Assembly: GCF_023702715.1 (NCBI RefSeq)
Contig: NZ_CP098480.1
Location: 1,054,001-1,118,000, forward strand
Direction of reading: 5' to 3'
DNA from: Acinetobacter sp. C32I
GTDB lineage: Bacteria > Pseudomonadota > Gammaproteobacteria > Pseudomonadales > Moraxellaceae
Length of the DNA stretch: 64,000 nucleotides
This document shows, piece by piece, positions 25,710 to 33,638 of the stretch (positions within the stretch are counted from its first letter, which is position 1; the number at the start of each line of letters is the position of its first letter). The notes beneath the pieces were generated by a model. The model did not search any database. It had not been told where the DNA came from and was given only the letters and a program-made list of their open reading frames with translations. The position numbers and the translations under genes were made by a program.

Positions 25710-26030
25710 TTATTCCTTAGGCTCTTGTGGGATAAGTGCGAGTAAATCGTCTTTACGGGTAACGCCGTCAAATGAAATGCCTTTTTCGGTCAATACAGCT
25801 TTGATTTCATCAACCTTTAAGGATGAATAATCAACAGATGTAGGACCATCTAAAGGATCAGGTATTCCTTTACCTTCATTGAGTTCTGCAATACGTGCTG
25901 TCATTGCTTCAGGATCATTCATGAATGCAATAAACTCACCTTTTACGCCAGCTAATTGCTCTTCTAGTTCATTCACTTTTTGTTGTGTCATTTGTCGTTC
26001 CCGTGCTCGGTTGAATGATGAAAGTCCCAT
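25710..26030 (-). CDS. HeH/LEM domain protein
   Basis: A 106-residue protein with a coiled-coil N-terminus (QMTQQKVNELEEQLAGVKGE) and a C-terminal HeH motif (YSSLKVDEIKAVLTEKGISF). GGAGA lies upstream. HeH proteins are common right after the major capsid gene; the role may be DNA binding or capsid-DNA contact. Confidence 0.75.
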   Translation of the reverse strand: MGLSSFNRARERQMTQQKVNELEEQLAGVKGEFIAFMNDPEAMTARIAELNEGKGIPDPLDGPTSVDYSSLKVDEIKAVLTEKGISFDGVTRKDDLLALIPQEPKE

Positions 26031-26042
26031 TTCTGGATCTCC

Positions 26043-26074
26043 AAAAAAGATAAAGGCGGTATTACCCGCCTTTA
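26043..26074 (-). terminator. Terminator after major capsid gene
   Basis: Minus strand TAAAGGCGGG-taata-CCGCCTTTA, then a TCTTTTTT tail; it overlaps the capsid stop codon. Confidence 0.75.
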
Positions 26075-27022
26075 TTTGACCTTATGTTTAAACGCCACAA
26101 TACGAATCTGCTTTGGATCGTATACGCGCTCCCAGTTATTTTCTGTTGAAAGGCCGCTGTTATTTGGGGCAATGCCCATTGCTCCCGACCATTTGATACC
26201 ACGAGGATGTAGAACAAAATGACGGCGGTTAATCAGAATGTCGGAACCGGCTAAACTGTCACGGTCCGTTTCCACGCCTACTGGCGCTCCAATATCCTGA
26301 AAACCAATTGCACCTTGGCCAAACAGGAACGACGTAAATACATCACCATCGACAGGCATGCCGTCATCGACAATGACACGGCGATCCATAAAGGTTTTAT
26401 AAAGCACCACACCATCTGCATCACGGACTGTTTCAATCAAGCCCTGCTTAGCCAATGCAGCCATCGTTGCTGAATGCATGGCAATTGCTGTTAATTTATC
26501 AACCGCATCGCCCAACTTATAAGAAGCATCGATAAAAGAAACACCATCAATCACTGCAGCAGCACCGGCACCAGCGGAAATATCATGAGTATTACTGGCC
26601 ATGCTTGCAGAACCGAACACACCTTTAAGTGTATTCACAGTGAAACCTTGGAACTCTCGTGCCCAGTAATCAGCAACAAGATCACCAACGGCACCCAATG
26701 GATCATCACCAGACAATGCTTTGGCTAGGTCATTGGCACCCCAAGCTTTACCACGGGCATGTAAAATCGCAATATCCTGTCCCGCCGCAATGTTATTCAC
26801 TGTCAAGGCCTGATTATCTGATAGGACTTCAGACTCACCGTCTAAATCGTTCCAGAATGGAATATTCACAGTAGAGCCGCCTTGGGTACCGAATGCCACC
26901 TCAACATCCAGTTCACCAACAATACCCGACTGCCATAAAGCAGATTTCTTGGTGGTTTTGTTTAAAACGTACTGAGTGAATAACTCTGGTACGATTACAT
27001 CAGCAATTTTTGTTTCAGCCAT
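26072..27022 (-). CDS. Major capsid protein
   Basis: A 316-residue protein: MAETKIADVIVPELFTQYVL start, GGSTVNIPFWNDLDGESEVL, and the C-terminal KQIRIVAFKHKVK. It follows the scaffold gene and precedes the connectors. Consistent with an HK97-fold coat protein. AAGGAG lies upstream. Confidence 0.9.
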   Translation of the reverse strand: MAETKIADVIVPELFTQYVLNKTTKKSALWQSGIVGELDVEVAFGTQGGSTVNIPFWNDLDGESEVLSDNQALTVNNIAAGQDIAILHARGKAWGANDLAKALSGDDPLGAVGDLVADYWAREFQGFTVNTLKGVFGSASMASNTHDISAGAGAAAVIDGVSFIDASYKLGDAVDKLTAIAMHSATMAALAKQGLIETVRDADGVVLYKTFMDRRVIVDDGMPVDGDVFTSFLFGQGAIGFQDIGAPVGVETDRDSLAGSDILINRRHFVLHPRGIKWSGAMGIAPNNSGLSTENNWERVYDPKQIRIVAFKHKVK

Positions 27023-27034
27023 GTGGCCTTCTCC

Positions 27035-27826
27035 TTAAAGTTTAATACCATGTTTTGCAGCAAGCTCTTTAGCTAACTGCGGATTTTCATTTCGTAATTG
27101 AGCGAGTTTGGTTAAGTTCACCGAGCCATCAGCTTTAGTGATGTCGACCTGAATTTTTGTATTGGTACTACCTGGTGAACCCGAACCATTTGCTTTTGGC
27201 CAGAAGTAAGGTTTTTGCTCGCGTAAGGTTTCGACCCATTCCTTAGGTGACAATGGCGTCTTGCCATCTTTCCCAATAACGACGTCGCCGTTTGTATCAA
27301 CTGCAACAGCCTTGCCATTCTCATCGAGTACAAATTTGGATTGAGCTAGGAATGCAATATCTGCAGTCGCTTCAGGTAAGGCTTCAAGCTCGACAGCAGC
27401 TTGTACAATTTGACCTTGGACAACGGATTGCTTGAACTTATTGGCATAGGCTTCAGCCTTATCCGCACGTTCTTTTTCAGCATTCAGTAACTTGTCATGT
27501 TGTTCACGCATCTTCTCGGTACGCTTTTGAATGACTTCACCAACTTTGCCTTCAGCAATTAATTTCGCATCTTCATCGAGTTCTAATTGGGCAAACAGCT
27601 TTTTGACAATTTCAGGATCAATCCCCTCAAACCTTTTTTGTAGCTTCTGGAGTTCTTGTTTCGCATTCTTGGCGGCATCACGCTCGCTTTGTAATGCAGT
27701 CTTCAGACCTTTCGGATCTTCGTAACCATCCAAATCAAGGCGAAACTTCCCGTCCTCCTCGACATATAAGCCACGATGTTCCTCTTTAACGTCTTCTAGT
27801 AAAGCTACAATAAATGGTAATGACAT
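27035..27826 (-). CDS. Scaffold protein
   Basis: Start taken at ATG 27826 (MSLPFIVALLEDVKEEHRG) with AGAGG 7 bases upstream; an in-frame TTG two codons earlier is less likely. The centre is a long charged coiled coil (about residues 40-120), and the C-terminus is basic, as in capsid scaffolds. Directly upstream of the capsid gene. Confidence 0.8.
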   Translation of the reverse strand: MSLPFIVALLEDVKEEHRGLYVEEDGKFRLDLDGYEDPKGLKTALQSERDAAKNAKQELQKLQKRFEGIDPEIVKKLFAQLELDEDAKLIAEGKVGEVIQKRTEKMREQHDKLLNAEKERADKAEAYANKFKQSVVQGQIVQAAVELEALPEATADIAFLAQSKFVLDENGKAVAVDTNGDVVIGKDGKTPLSPKEWVETLREQKPYFWPKANGSGSPGSTNTKIQVDITKADGSVNLTKLAQLRNENPQLAKELAAKHGIKL

Positions 27827-27870
27827 GTTCAAACCTCTCGTTTGATTTGTTGGCCTTTTCTTAAGGCAAT

Positions 27871-27892
27871 AAAAAACCGCCCGAAGGCGGTG
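27871..27892 (-). terminator. Terminator between small membrane gene and scaffold gene
   Basis: Minus strand ACCGCC-ttcg-GGCGGT with six Ts, then ATTGCCTTA. Confidence 0.75.
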
Positions 27893-27907
27893 TGTAAGTA
27901 AATGCGA

Positions 27908-28057
27908 TTATTTCAACGCTAAAATAATCGCGATAATGACAATTCCAATGACTAATCCTAAATTGGTAATCGCCTGCATTAGTCCTGCTCGATCGGCACC
28001 TTTCTCGCTCATTTTTCCATCTACCTTTAACTCGGATTTTGATGTATGCTTATGCAT
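27908..28057 (-). CDS. Small membrane protein, 49 residues
   Basis: Starts MHKHTSKSELKVDGKMSEKG, then a hydrophobic segment (LGLVIGIVIIAIILAL) at the end. AAGGAG lies 10 bases upstream. Its leader (hairpin near 28100-28130, then a CAACTCAAC-like element and TTAAGGAGAAA) resembles that of the 7377-7535 gene, so the two loci seem related. Function unknown. Confidence 0.6.
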   Translation of the reverse strand: MHKHTSKSELKVDGKMSEKGADRAGLMQAITNLGLVIGIVIIAIILALK

Positions 28058-28563
28058 AGTAATGTTTCTCCTTAACTTCCCAGTTGAGTTGATTCTAAAA
28101 AGCTCATGATTGCCGTCATGGGCTTTTTGCTTTATTGGTCACAGCAACTCTTACTGCTTCAAACTTTCAAATGGATTCAAAATGATTTCCCCTTGAAATG
28201 GCTAAGTACAATGGCTTTTTTTAGATAAAAAAAAGCCCCCGATAACGTGATTGCGTTACGAGAGCTTAGTTAAGTACCGGCCTATAGAAATTCCCTGATT
28301 TTAAATTCATCAGGGGTATTAAATAAGACTGTGGTTAAATCATGTTTAAATTTTTACCAATAGTACTCCTAAGCTATGCATATTCTCGTTCGCAATCAAA
28401 ATTTTCTAATTAATTAGATTCATATTCGATAGGTTTGACGAGCTGATAGCATAGAAGTTCTCTAGTGGTTAAATAGGGTGATCTCCATACAATATACTAT
28501 TTTCATTAATTTTCAATAAGCTTTTGAAAAAAATACTCCGTTACATGGTGTTTATGAAATCAA
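28058..28563. other. Non-coding region with strong leftward terminator
   Basis: About 500 bases without a gene. It holds the leader hairpin of the small membrane gene (near 28100-28130) and a long terminator at 28227-28266 (CGTAACG/CACGTTATCG stem, eight Ts on the minus strand). A weak leftward promoter (TTGAAA near 28518, TATTGT about 16 bp on) could produce a small RNA of about 240 nt ending there. Confidence 0.4.
28227..28266 (-). terminator. Long leftward terminator
   Basis: An extended stem followed by GGGGGCTTTTTTTT on the minus strand, 300 bases downstream of the YDASDVAEG gene. Confidence 0.7.
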
Positions 28564-28860
28564 TCAAACCTTATGATCGCCTTGCTGCTGAAATTCCATT
28601 TCCTGCTTTTTACTAAACTCAAGTGAATCTTGAATCATGCCCTCAGTGATCTGAAAAAGCCGAGTCAGTTCTTTAAATACGGATTCAGGTACGTTATACA
28701 CCTTACCCACATATTCAATAACTCTCTCTTGCTTATGCTGGATTGCATCAAGCATTGCAGCAATATCGGAAACTTGCTCATAAGCGAGTGCAAAGCCTTC
28801 GGCAACATCGCTTGCGTCATAGGCTTGATTTTTAATTCCTATCTGTATCATACTGTTCAT
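28564..28860 (-). CDS. YDASDVAEG-family small phage protein, copy 2
   Basis: Start set at ATG 28860 (MNSMIQIGIKNQAYDASD) by comparison with copy 1 and AGGAAA upstream; an upstream in-frame start would run through a hairpin. 98 residues, nearly identical to 14321-14617 except near the C-terminus. It follows the antirepressor of cassette 2 in the same way. Confidence 0.75.
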   Translation of the reverse strand: MNSMIQIGIKNQAYDASDVAEGFALAYEQVSDIAAMLDAIQHKQERVIEYVGKVYNVPESVFKELTRLFQITEGMIQDSLEFSKKQEMEFQQQGDHKV

Positions 28861-28885
28861 CGTTACATTTCCTATGTGACAAATT

Positions 28886-28927
28886 AAAAGCCCTTTGATT
28901 CCGCCAAGTTTCGTGAGGGCTTTTTTA
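28886..28927. terminator. Bidirectional hairpin, counterpart of 14648-14681
   Basis: AAAAGCCC pairs with GGGCTTTT over a long loop; followed on the plus strand by TTTTTTATTGCCTGAA. Confidence 0.5.
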
Positions 28928-28936
28928 TTGCCTGAA

Positions 28937-29647
28937 TTACGCATTGTGGTTTCCTAATAGCTTTGAAAGCTTGGTTAACCCCTTTGGTGTCACTCTCACT
29001 TGCTCTGTGATTTTATTTGAGCCATCTCCACGGGTAATTTCAGTTACCTTATGTTCTAAGTACCCAGACTGAACTTTTTCTTGGTAGCCCAAGTAATGTG
29101 CTGAGCCTGTGCGTTTATAAATCCACTGTTTTTGATTCAGCCATGAGATCAGATCTTTTGGTCGCATTTGTAATGCTTTCGCCGTATCTGTAAGGCACAA
29201 GCTACCGTCTGCTGTCGCAATACGATCGAAAGCTTCAACTGTTGGCTGCATAACCTCTACTTGCTGCTCTAGTTCAATCACTTTTTCTGAATACGTGAGT
29301 AAGGCATTTCGTAAAGCATGTGGATCTGCCAATAGTTTCATTGGATCAATTGGTTTAGCAACTTGAGCTTCAAGCTCCTGCCAACGGTCTACTAAGCGAG
29401 CTGTAAACTCTGGGCAAAGTTGAGCAACTACAATAATGCTGTCTCGTTTACCTTGTTCGCCTGTGAATACGAAAAATGTACTTGGTCGACCTGCTGTAGG
29501 CTTTTCCTCAATTTGAGGAGAAGTAATAACACCTTGGTTTACAAGAGTTTCAATAGTACGCTTAACATTATCATGACGTTTTTCTACAAGTTCAGAAATT
29601 TCTAAACTTGTCATTGATTGAGTTAACAGTGGGATAATTGCATTCAT
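28937..29647 (-). CDS. Rha/KilAC-type phage antirepressor
   Basis: A 236-residue protein. Residues about 1-95 are Rha-like (SLEISELVEKRHDNVKRTIE, FTGEQGKRDSI, PEFTARLVDRWQELE). The C-terminal 100 residues match the KilAC/ANT domain (GSLCLTDTAKALQMRPKDLI, then a QKQWIYKRTG segment and VRVTPKGLTKLSKLL). Its ATG overlaps the stop of the RHH gene (ATGA), as in cassette 1. Likely antirepressor under control of the GCCACA..TGTGGC operators. Confidence 0.85.
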   Translation of the reverse strand: MNAIIPLLTQSMTSLEISELVEKRHDNVKRTIETLVNQGVITSPQIEEKPTAGRPSTFFVFTGEQGKRDSIIVVAQLCPEFTARLVDRWQELEAQVAKPIDPMKLLADPHALRNALLTYSEKVIELEQQVEVMQPTVEAFDRIATADGSLCLTDTAKALQMRPKDLISWLNQKQWIYKRTGSAHYLGYQEKVQSGYLEHKVTEITRGDGSNKITEQVRVTPKGLTKLSKLLGNHNA

Positions 29648-29802
29648 GCTTTTACCTCTTGAGGCTGGTTAATCATTAACTCGACTGCCTTATTGATTAA
29701 ATAATTCATTGAGCGTTCTTCTTGCTGAGCTTTCACTTTCAGCTTCCTATGTAAGTCAGCATCAAGCCGACCTTTGATATAAACAAATTCTTTGGGGTTC
29801 AT
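29644..29802 (-). CDS. Arc-like RHH regulator, 52 residues
   Basis: Starts MNPKEFVYIKGRLDADLHRK; the strand-helix-helix pattern (ERSMNYLINKAVELMI as second helix) is RHH. A consensus-like leftward promoter lies in front: TTTACA (29861-29866), 17 bp, TATATT (29838-29843), with an operator between the boxes. Coupled to the antirepressor by an ATGA overlap. Confidence 0.75.
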   Translation of the reverse strand: MNPKEFVYIKGRLDADLHRKLKVKAQQEERSMNYLINKAVELMINQPQEVKA

Positions 29803-29814
29803 GTTCCCTCCAAT

Positions 29815-29900
29815 GCCACAAAATGTGGCTTTTAATTAATATAGCCACACTTTGTGGTAATGTAAATAAGTTAACTAAAACATTTGCCACATTTTGTGGC
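29815..29900. promoter_or_regulatory. Divergent promoters with three GCCACA..TGTGGC operators
   Basis: Palindromes at 29815-29829 (GCCACAAAATGTGGC), 29844-29857 (GCCACACTTTGTGG) and 29886-29900 (GCCACATTTTGTGGC). The middle one lies exactly between the -35 and -10 boxes of the leftward promoter; the third lies just before the rightward gene's ribosome binding site. The operator sequence differs entirely from that of cassette 1. Confidence 0.8.
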
Positions 29901-29914
29901 TTTCGAGGTCATTC

Positions 29915-30361
29915 ATGAGTAACCAAGCTGATCACACCATCGTTCGATTACGTGTTCCGCCTGATTTAAAAGAAAAAATTGAAAAATCTGCTGAAGAAAA
30001 TAACCGTTCACAAAGTGCTGAAATGGTTTCTAGACTTGAGGAAAGCTTTCCCCCAACTAATCATCAAGAAGCATATAAAAGATATATAAACAAAAGAATT
30101 CTGAATCTGACTTACACAATTGAACGTCTTGAACTTCAGATCGGTAATGTTAATTATTTAATAAAAGCCCACACTCAAGATACTGAGAAAGCTAATAAGT
30201 GGAATACTATTAAAGAATTTATGATATTAGAAAGAGATACTGCTATAGAGAATTTGAAGAAATTATATAGTGAAGATATTGACAATATAAATATGAAATC
30301 ACTTGATGATGAAACAAAGGATCTTTTGCAAAAATATGTAGATATAAAAAAAGCACCATGA
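29915..30361 (+). CDS. Arc family RHH DNA-binding protein with coiled-coil extension
   Basis: The start at 29915 (MSNQADHTIVRLRVPPDLKE) has GAGG 6 bases upstream; the longer frame would begin inside an operator. RHH strand TIVRLRVPP, second helix NNRSQSAEMVSRLEESF, closely like 15516-15863. The C-terminal 90 residues are helical and charged. The last residues KKAP are encoded by the terminator stem, as in cassette 1. Confidence 0.8.
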   Translation: MSNQADHTIVRLRVPPDLKEKIEKSAEENNRSQSAEMVSRLEESFPPTNHQEAYKRYINKRILNLTYTIERLELQIGNVNYLIKAHTQDTEKANKWNTIKEFMILERDTAIENLKKLYSEDIDNINMKSLDDETKDLLQKYVDIKKAP

Positions 30362-30372
30362 GGTGCTTTTTT
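30346..30372. terminator. Bidirectional terminator
   Basis: AAAAAAGCACC-atga-GGTGCTTTTTT between convergent genes. Confidence 0.8.
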
Positions 30373-30392
30373 AGAAATTAAATATAATTTAG

Positions 30393-31490
30393 TTATTTTT
30401 TCAATCCGATAATTAGATATTCTAAAACAGCTTGAATTACTAACTCACTGTTATAGTCTTTATCAACAGCTACAAATTCATGAGTTCCTATTTTTTCTGA
30501 ATCGACTTGACCAATTTTTTTTAGCTCATGATAAACATAAATAACATTTTCTTTATCATCTTTCACCACTCTAATTTGTCTATTCTTATCATCTAAAAAA
30601 ATTAAAACATCATCTCTTAACGAGAGATCAAAAGCGTAATCCAATTCCTCTGGTCGTAAATCTTTAAAAACTAAAGGGCTGAGTTCCAATTTATATTTAA
30701 CTTCTTTAAAATCCTTATTTTCTCCAACACATACTCCTTCAAAATCAATAACAAACTTTAAAACTTCACTTAAAGCACCATCAGAAGTTATAATATTAAT
30801 TTCATTCTTAAAGCCATATGCTTGCATAAAATGCTTATATTTCAAAAATGTAAGATCATACAAAACATTATATGCTCTTTTCTCTATATAATTATTACTC
30901 TCTCTCATTTTTTTCTCAAACTTTCGTCCCAAGAATAATTTAGAAAAAGGATGATCTCGACCTGCATTTGCCAAAAATGCTAAAGAAAATAATAAAACAC
31001 CACTTTTTTTATAGTTTTTATTTTTATATACAACTTCATCTACAAAAATTTTGATCAACTCAAAATTAGTTATTTTTTTATTTAAATTTTCAACATATAT
31101 TTCAAACACTCTAAGTAGAACTTTTAGATTTAAGTCCTGATTTTCAACAGAGTAGCTATCAAGTATTATCTGATCAAAATATTTTTCTAATGTCCACCTC
31201 TTATCTGACAAAAAAACATTCTCTTTTTTAGTATTACTAAAAAAAGAATTAATTGCATCTAAATCTTGTTGAGATGACTCTATAAACCTATCTTTATCCT
31301 CCTTCCTAATTTTTCTAGCAAATATTGACTCATCGATAGCTGGAAGAATTGAAACAATATTTCCAACACGGTCAATTTCTTTTAGAAATTGGATAGTCTC
31401 TTTTTTATCATCAGCAACAATTCCATTTTCTAAATAATCCTTCACCCATGAAATCACACATCGATCTAAAAGATAAATTACTTCCATCAA
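30393..31490 (-). CDS. Putative PIN-like nuclease accessory protein
   Basis: A 365-residue, AT-rich gene. The N-terminus VIYLLDRCVISWVKDYL resembles the first Asp-containing strand of PIN-like nucleases, and INIITSDGALSEVLKF the late TSD motif. No trans-membrane segment. It follows cassette 2, in the same place as the 229-residue protein of cassette 1. A role in RNA cleavage, toxicity or defence is inferred; the middle of the protein was not recognised. Confidence 0.4.
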   Translation of the reverse strand: MMEVIYLLDRCVISWVKDYLENGIVADDKKETIQFLKEIDRVGNIVSILPAIDESIFARKIRKEDKDRFIESSQQDLDAINSFFSNTKKENVFLSDKRWTLEKYFDQIILDSYSVENQDLNLKVLLRVFEIYVENLNKKITNFELIKIFVDEVVYKNKNYKKSGVLLFSLAFLANAGRDHPFSKLFLGRKFEKKMRESNNYIEKRAYNVLYDLTFLKYKHFMQAYGFKNEINIITSDGALSEVLKFVIDFEGVCVGENKDFKEVKYKLELSPLVFKDLRPEELDYAFDLSLRDDVLIFLDDKNRQIRVVKDDKENVIYVYHELKKIGQVDSEKIGTHEFVAVDKDYNSELVIQAVLEYLIIGLKK

Positions 31491-31572
31491 TATACCCCTA
31501 TAAAAAATAAGTTATTGATAGCATAAAAGAGGTTAAAATCCAACTTAATATTTATAGAGCCTGAATCAAAAA

Positions 31573-31887
31573 TCATGGCTTCTGATTTATCTCCTGAACA
31601 TAAACAGTCAATGATTGATTTGCTTCGAGAGCTGCCTGCCGAGAGTATAAAACACCTGACAACGAAAATTGTGGATACGGGTTATGACAATCTAGACTCT
31701 CTAATGAACTTAATTCAAAACGGCCTTTTTTAGCTATTTGCTTAAACTTTAAAAATCCGATTGGCTTAGTATAATTTCCAACAGGAACATAAAACTCTTC
31801 ACAATCTTGATTGATATTTTCAAAATAGATTTGTGTTGAGTTCTGATGTAGCCTATTTTCAATTAGAACAATATTTTCTAGTTTCAT
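31573..31887 (-). CDS. Hypothetical protein, 104 residues
   Basis: Beta-rich protein starting MKLENIVLIENRLHQNSTQI, without signal peptide or known motif. It lies between the PIN-like gene and a decayed small gene. A GGAAGG element lies about 6 bases before ATG. Not recognised. Confidence 0.45.
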   Translation of the reverse strand: MKLENIVLIENRLHQNSTQIYFENINQDCEEFYVPVGNYTKPIGFLKFKQIAKKGRFELSSLESLDCHNPYPQFSLSGVLYSRQAALEANQSLTVYVQEINQKP

Positions 31888-31907
31888 AAAAACCTTCCGG
31901 AATCATT

Positions 31908-32038
31908 ATGGGAAAAACATACTAATAATTGTTGTCTTACTTGTTTTGACTTGGCTTGTCGCCACTGATCGAATGCCGTCTTTAATGGATATTGGTCATG
32001 AGATTGCTAAACATATCCTTCCACCAACTAAACAATAA
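31908..32038 (+). pseudogene. Frameshifted relic of a small membrane-protein gene, copy 2
   Basis: Opens ATGGGAAAAACATACTAA, so it stops at once; one base more in the A run would continue into IIVVLLVLTWLVATDRMPS and end HILPPTKQ. About 80% identical at DNA level by eye to copy 1 at 16696-16823, which has a different frameshift. Confidence 0.55.
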
Positions 32039-32071
32039 AGTGAAGCCTTGAAAGACTTTCTTTAAGTGAAA

Positions 32072-32097
32072 AAACCACCTAAGAAGGTGGTTTTTTT
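32072..32097. terminator. Terminator
   Basis: AAACCACCT-aaga-AGGTGG followed by seven Ts on the plus strand. Confidence 0.7.
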
Positions 32098-32120
32098 AGA
32101 ACAATTATTGATGTGGCCTT

Positions 32121-32433
32121 TTAAAAAGTATTCCTATGATTAGCTACTTCATCAAGAAGTTCCGATGTCCGTCTAGTGTTTTGTTGAATTTTAAAAATTA
32201 CGACCCAAAACTCCGACATAACACGGACAAGGATTGAACCAAAAACCAAAATAAGAATACCAATAAATATACTTTGGCCGCCTGCTACCTCATGTGAAGC
32301 TATATTTGTCCCTGATCCAGAATTAAGAATAAATGCCAAGCCTACTATCCAAACCGACAAAAGCATTAGCCAGTACATAACTGTAATTATTTTTGTAGAC
32401 AAAACAGCATCTAAGAAAAAAAATATTTTTCAT
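32121..32433 (-). pseudogene. DUF4282-like membrane protein, frameshifted in a T8 run
   Basis: The good start (ATG at 32433, after AGGGGGG) reads MKNIF and then meets a run of eight Ts. With seven Ts the frame would continue FLDAVLSTKIITVMYWLMLL, the usual start of DUF4282 proteins. As it stands, only the downstream frame (from a TTG at 32402) stays open, with two hydrophobic helices. It could be phase variation, slippage-tolerant expression, true decay or a sequencing error. Confidence 0.5.
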
Positions 32434-32491
32434 TTACCCCCCTATTAATAATATTATGTTCGCAAAACATCCTAATCATATGGAATCTAAA

Positions 32492-32845
32492 ATGAAAAAA
32501 CTACTTCTAATCGCTTTTTGTTTAATTGGGGCTAACGCTTGGGCTGAGTGTGAGCTTCAATACGAACAGCCTAGTGATATTGCGGCTTGTTATGAAAAAG
32601 AATCTTTTAAGAAAGTAACTACAAATTATAATAAGCTATTAAAAATTACAAAAACAGAAACCTATGCTAAGTATGGGTTAAAACCTCTCATACAATCCCA
32701 ATCAGATTGGATTAAGTTCCGTGACAGCTATTGTTCAAGCTATAGTATCTATCATGGAGAAATCAATAATCATGCCAATTGTATTATTGACATGAATAAT
32801 AAGAGGGCTGAACAATTAAAAACTGATATTGATGCCTCAGTCTAA
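32492..32845 (+). CDS. LprI-like exported protein, copy 1
   Basis: Start at ATG 32492 (MKKLLLIAFCLIGANAWA signal peptide); upstream in-frame starts lie outside the signal peptide. 117 residues. Mature part has Cys-containing motifs (AACYEKES, QSQSDWIKFRDSYCS) characteristic of the LprI/DUF1311 lysozyme-inhibitor-like family. Paired with a second copy at 33291. A role in resisting lysozyme is known for some members only. Confidence 0.7.
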   Translation: MKKLLLIAFCLIGANAWAECELQYEQPSDIAACYEKESFKKVTTNYNKLLKITKTETYAKYGLKPLIQSQSDWIKFRDSYCSSYSIYHGEINNHANCIIDMNNKRAEQLKTDIDASV

Positions 32846-32873
32846 GTATTATTCGAAAAACTTGATGCTTCTT

Positions 32874-33233
32874 TTATTTTGAAACCACTTTTATGTCTTC
32901 GATGTGGTAGTTACCTGTGTACTGTGTTTGGCAAAAAACATTTCCAGAAACAGTCACTTTCTTACCTGCATATTTCTTCATTTCTGTACTGTTGAGAGCG
33001 ATCGTTTTTTGCGTCTGCTCTCCGCAATTAGAATCGTCATTAAAAGTAAGTTCAGAATTTAGTCTTAGATAATAAGCTTTAAAAGAACCATCAGGTTTAG
33101 TAATTGGTTTACTGCTAACAACTCCTGATAATTGCATGACTTTTCCATCATCAGGAATTGTAATAACTTGCGTCGCTGCAACAGTCAAACTAGACAAAAA
33201 TAAGCATCCTGCACCAGTTAAAAATTTATTCAT
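32874..33233 (-). CDS. DUF4431-like exported protein
   Basis: Start at ATG 33233 after AGGAAGGG; an N-terminal extension to 33266 is less likely. 119 residues with signal peptide MNKFLTGAGCLFLSSLTVAA. The mature OB-fold-like part (LSGVVSSKPITKPDGSFKAY, KKVTVSGNVFCQTQ) fits DUF4431. It lies between two LprI-like genes on the opposite strand. Confidence 0.6.
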   Translation of the reverse strand: MNKFLTGAGCLFLSSLTVAATQVITIPDDGKVMQLSGVVSSKPITKPDGSFKAYYLRLNSELTFNDDSNCGEQTQKTIALNSTEMKKYAGKKVTVSGNVFCQTQYTGNYHIEDIKVVSK

Positions 33234-33290
33234 TTCCCTTCCTGTTAAGAATATAATTTTCCGCAATTATCCAATCATATTGAATTAAAA

Positions 33291-33638
33291 ATGAAAAAAC
33301 TACTTCTAATTACTTCTTGTTTATTTGCAGCTAATGCTTGGGCTGGGGATTGTAGCAAGACAAGTAATTCATTTGAAATAGAACAATGTATGGCTGAAAG
33401 TGTTAAATCACTAAAAGCAAAGTTAAATAAAACTTACAACAAGGTTTACACACAAACTGAAGCAAAACCTCAACTCGATGCCGCTCAAAAAGCATGGATA
33501 ACTTATCGTGATTTACAATGTGCGGATTTTGTTGACGCTGACTCCAATCATAGTCCAGCATCGAATTCTATTTCATTAGCCTGTCAAACAGACTTAATTA
33601 ACCAAAGAATTGACTATTTAAAATCTCTACAAGAATAA
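33291..33638 (+). CDS. LprI-like exported protein, copy 2
   Basis: 115 residues, signal peptide MKKLLLITSCLFAANAWA nearly identical to copy 1, then SNSFEIEQCMAESVKSL and AQKAWITYRDLQC, typical of the LprI/DUF1311 family. The duplicated signal peptide DNA and upstream bases indicate a local duplication. Confidence 0.75.
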   Translation: MKKLLLITSCLFAANAWAGDCSKTSNSFEIEQCMAESVKSLKAKLNKTYNKVYTQTEAKPQLDAAQKAWITYRDLQCADFVDADSNHSPASNSISLACQTDLINQRIDYLKSLQE

